Below are positions 62,125 to 64,000 of a stretch of 64,000 nt of DNA, one piece after another. Source of the DNA: Thalassotalea nanhaiensis (GTDB lineage Bacteria; Pseudomonadota; Gammaproteobacteria; Enterobacterales; Alteromonadaceae); contig NZ_CP134146.1 of NCBI RefSeq assembly GCF_031583575.1, positions 3,968,001 through 4,032,000 on the forward strand, read 5' to 3'. Position 1 is the first letter of the stretch. The number at the start of each line of letters is the position of its first letter. The notes under the pieces were generated by a model. It searched no databases, was not told the DNA's origin, and worked only from the letters and a program-made list of their open reading frames with translations. Position numbers and translations under genes: made by a program.

Positions 62125-62634
62125 TTAGCCTTCAGCTAATGCCTTATCGATGCGAAGTTGAAAAATTTTTCGCTGCTCCTCAGCCGCATTAACTAATTCT
62201 TGTGCTTTGCTATTTGGTAATCGTGCTTGCAGTAAATCAGACATTTGTTTGGCACTTTTTCCTGTTGCACAAACAATAAAAATGAAGCCAAATTTTTCTT
62301 CATAGTCAGTGTTACCTTGCGCTAAAGTTTCAAGAACACTTTCGTTAGCTTGTTTCACTAAGCCCTGTTCATTACCTGCCAGCTCTTTAGTATTTGCATA
62401 TTTGGCCCTTAAACTGCTCACATCGCCGATTTTTGGATGCCCTTCAAAGGCTTCCAAAAAGTCATATTCTTGTAGCCCTTGCCAAGCACTATCAGCCGCC
62501 CTCTTTAACCCTTGCTCACTAATAAAAGGTCTTGCAGACACCATACGCTCTACCCAAGCAGTAGATGTACAGCATTGCATAAATGTATGTGCAGCCTGTT
62601 CTGGCGTTTGATTATTTAAATCATCTAAGGTCAT
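62125..62634 (-). CDS. uraD: OHCU decarboxylase
   Basis: Gives S-allantoin from OHCU. 169 residues from ATG 62634, which has AAGGAT at a good distance and leaves 4 bases to the alc stop; a longer frame runs into alc. The catalytic His lies in EGHPKIGD (about H66), and EEKFGFIFIVCATGKSA and the C-terminal AAEEQRKIFQLRI are typical of the family. Confidence 0.96.
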   Translation of the reverse strand: MTLDDLNNQTPEQAAHTFMQCCTSTAWVERMVSARPFISEQGLKRAADSAWQGLQEYDFLEAFEGHPKIGDVSSLRAKYANTKELAGNEQGLVKQANESVLETLAQGNTDYEEKFGFIFIVCATGKSAKQMSDLLQARLPNSKAQELVNAAEEQRKIFQLRIDKALAEG

Positions 62635-62638
62635 CAAT

Positions 62639-63694
62639 TTATCCTTTTTTACCAAATGCACGTAACCGAGAAATACCACCGTCAGGGAAAATATTTAAGC
62701 GTATATGGGTAAAAGTTTCAGTGTTCGCTGGAATGATTTCCTCAATAAATAAGTGCTCACGATGTGCGTACAACTTAGTACGAGCAATTATAGGTTGCCA
62801 CTTGTCTTCTTGCTTACCATCGCTAAAGTCATCGCTGGTCGACACCATGCCTTCAAGCGTAAATGTGTCAGGGAAGTTCCCTTTAAAATGACAGGTATCA
62901 ACGATGACTTTTTCAATACTTCCCTGGCTGGCAAGTTTAACAATAGACCAATCTGGACCTGGGTCACGGCGACGTTTTGTTTCCCAACCATCGCCCATAT
63001 CTTTACCACGACCTGGCATAATTAAATTGTTCTTGTCACTAAAGAACATGTCGCTAACCAATAACGCTTTACCACCATTTTTAATGTAGGCTAAGTCTAT
63101 TAATTCACCATCAATAAATTGCTGCCAGTTAACTTCTGCTTCACCATAAACACGTAAACGCGCAATACCGCCATCCGGGAACATATTCAAACGCACATGT
63201 GTCCAGGCAGTGTCATCATTAATGGCAAAAATATTTTGACTGTGAGCGTCTACAGCTGCCGGAGCTAAAATAGTATGCCAAACGGTATCAGCATTAGGCT
63301 CTACTTCACTTACACAAGCTTCTACTGAAACAGACTCTGGCGCATTTCCACGGAAATAGTTAGTGTCGATGTCAAAACCACGAATTACACCTTTGATACC
63401 TAAACGAATGATGCACCAGTCAAAATCACGACCGTTATCACGACCATAACTGCGACGTGATTCCCAACCATCCATCCATTTACCTCTGTCGGTAAATTTG
63501 TCATCGATAAAAATACCACGACCAGGTTTGATTAGATTTTCCATCTCAGCAAAAAAATCATCACTACAAGACAGAGTTTCTCCGCCTACACGTTCACTGG
63601 CTAAATCAACACAATGGGTTTTTAGCTCGTTTTCTAATTCAAGCGATTTACCGCTTAGTTTATTTTGTTGCTGAGTATCTATTTCTAGCATCAT
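62639..63694 (-). CDS. alc: Allantoicase
   Basis: Hydrolyses allantoate to ureidoglycolate and urea. 351 residues made of two related jelly-roll repeats: DGWESRRS...DFDWCIIRLG with GFDIDTNYFRGNAPESVSVEA in the first, and DGWETKRR...PDWSIVKLA with VIVDTCHFKGNFPDTFTLEG in the second. Followed by uraD after 4 bases, so translation may be coupled. Confidence 0.95.
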   Translation of the reverse strand: MMLEIDTQQQNKLSGKSLELENELKTHCVDLASERVGGETLSCSDDFFAEMENLIKPGRGIFIDDKFTDRGKWMDGWESRRSYGRDNGRDFDWCIIRLGIKGVIRGFDIDTNYFRGNAPESVSVEACVSEVEPNADTVWHTILAPAAVDAHSQNIFAINDDTAWTHVRLNMFPDGGIARLRVYGEAEVNWQQFIDGELIDLAYIKNGGKALLVSDMFFSDKNNLIMPGRGKDMGDGWETKRRRDPGPDWSIVKLASQGSIEKVIVDTCHFKGNFPDTFTLEGMVSTSDDFSDGKQEDKWQPIIARTKLYAHREHLFIEEIIPANTETFTHIRLNIFPDGGISRLRAFGKKG

Positions 63695-63774
63695 AGCTTG
63701 GTTTTCCTACATCTAAATTTGTTATTAATTCAATTTTGGTAATTATTGCTGCTACCCACTTTAGCAACTGATAA

Positions 63775-64000
63775 TTACAGCCTACCTTTTAATAAAGGAC
63801 GCCCTTTTGGCGCATTGATGAATTCGTCTTGTTGATATACATGATGACCACGAACAAAGGTATGTTCTACTTGACCGGTGACCTTACGACCTGCGTAAGG
63901 AGTAATATTGTGACGGTGTTTGATCATCTCATTGGTGATGGTAAATTCAGCACTCGGGTCAAACACTAAAAAGTCAGCATGGTTACCAACCTTAATTGCC
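63775..64000 (-). CDS. allB: Allantoinase, C-terminal part (cut by window edge)
   Basis: The last roughly 75 residues of a cyclic amidohydrolase: AIKVGNHADFLVFDPSAEF, then TPYAGRKVTGQVEHTFVRGHHVY. This is the typical C-terminus of allantoinase and other dihydropyrimidinase relatives. Context (alc next, 80 bases on) favours allantoinase. The 5' part, with the metal site, lies beyond the window. Confidence 0.85.
   Translation of the reverse strand, partial: AIKVGNHADFLVFDPSAEFTITNEMIKHRHNITPYAGRKVTGQVEHTFVRGHHVYQQDEFINAPKGRPLLKGRL

Overview
The window looks like chromosomal DNA of a marine gammaproteobacterium of the Alteromonadales, most like Colwellia or Thalassotalea. This is an inference from the low G+C, the rrn/purH-purD/dusB-fis/prmA and pyrE-rph/yicC neighbourhoods, and the protein character. 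No taxonomic marker was searched. Layout: (1) 0-1.9 kb holds pssA, a small coding remnant, and a decayed 5S rRNA copy between two terminators. (2) 1.9-14.5 kb holds two complete rRNA operons in tandem, both read on the minus strand. The transcriptionally first (13.9 to 8.3 kb) carries tRNA-Ile and tRNA-Ala in its spacer and a tRNA-Tyr after 5S. The second (7.1 to 1.9 kb) has no tRNA. Each has two promoters and boxA elements, and the copies differ at a few paired positions. (3) 14.7-22.7 kb is housekeeping: an RRM protein, purD, an exported methyltransferase, purH, fis, dusB, prmA and a CysG-type siroheme enzyme. (4) 22.7-30.9 kb is accessory: gamma-glutamyltransferase, a MAPEG protein, a membrane-linked XRE regulator, small unknown proteins, and a protease/FHA pair. 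(5) 31-38.3 kb is pyrE-rph and yicC-yceH, split by an inserted dehydrogenase operon. (6) 38.4-64 kb is mostly nucleobase and C2 metabolism. The last block is the most interesting. It encodes most of a purine-to-glyoxylate route: a Tsx-like channel, a purine permease, hpt, guanine deaminase, membrane urate hydroxylase PuuD, uraH, uraD, the allantoinase C-terminus at the window edge, allantoicase and ureidoglycolate lyase, with a urea transporter. Glyoxylate made by this route can be consumed two ways encoded here. One is malate synthase G. The other is a beta-hydroxyaspartate-cycle set: an IclR regulator (bhcR) divergent from bhcB and bhcC, then bhcD. The cycle's aminotransferase is missing from its usual place. 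A class V glyoxylate-type aminotransferase sits about 9 kb away. A 15-bp palindrome, roughly TTYCAYAATGTGRAA, occurs three times in the bhcR-bhcB gap. I found it again before the distant aminotransferase, before hpt, and between the purine permease and a SulP transporter. This suggests one regulon joining purine salvage and breakdown to glyoxylate assimilation, which is my main proposal. All functional calls rest on reading motifs and context by eye, with no database search. Start codons were moved from the longest frame where a ribosome-binding site or family N-terminus argued for it.
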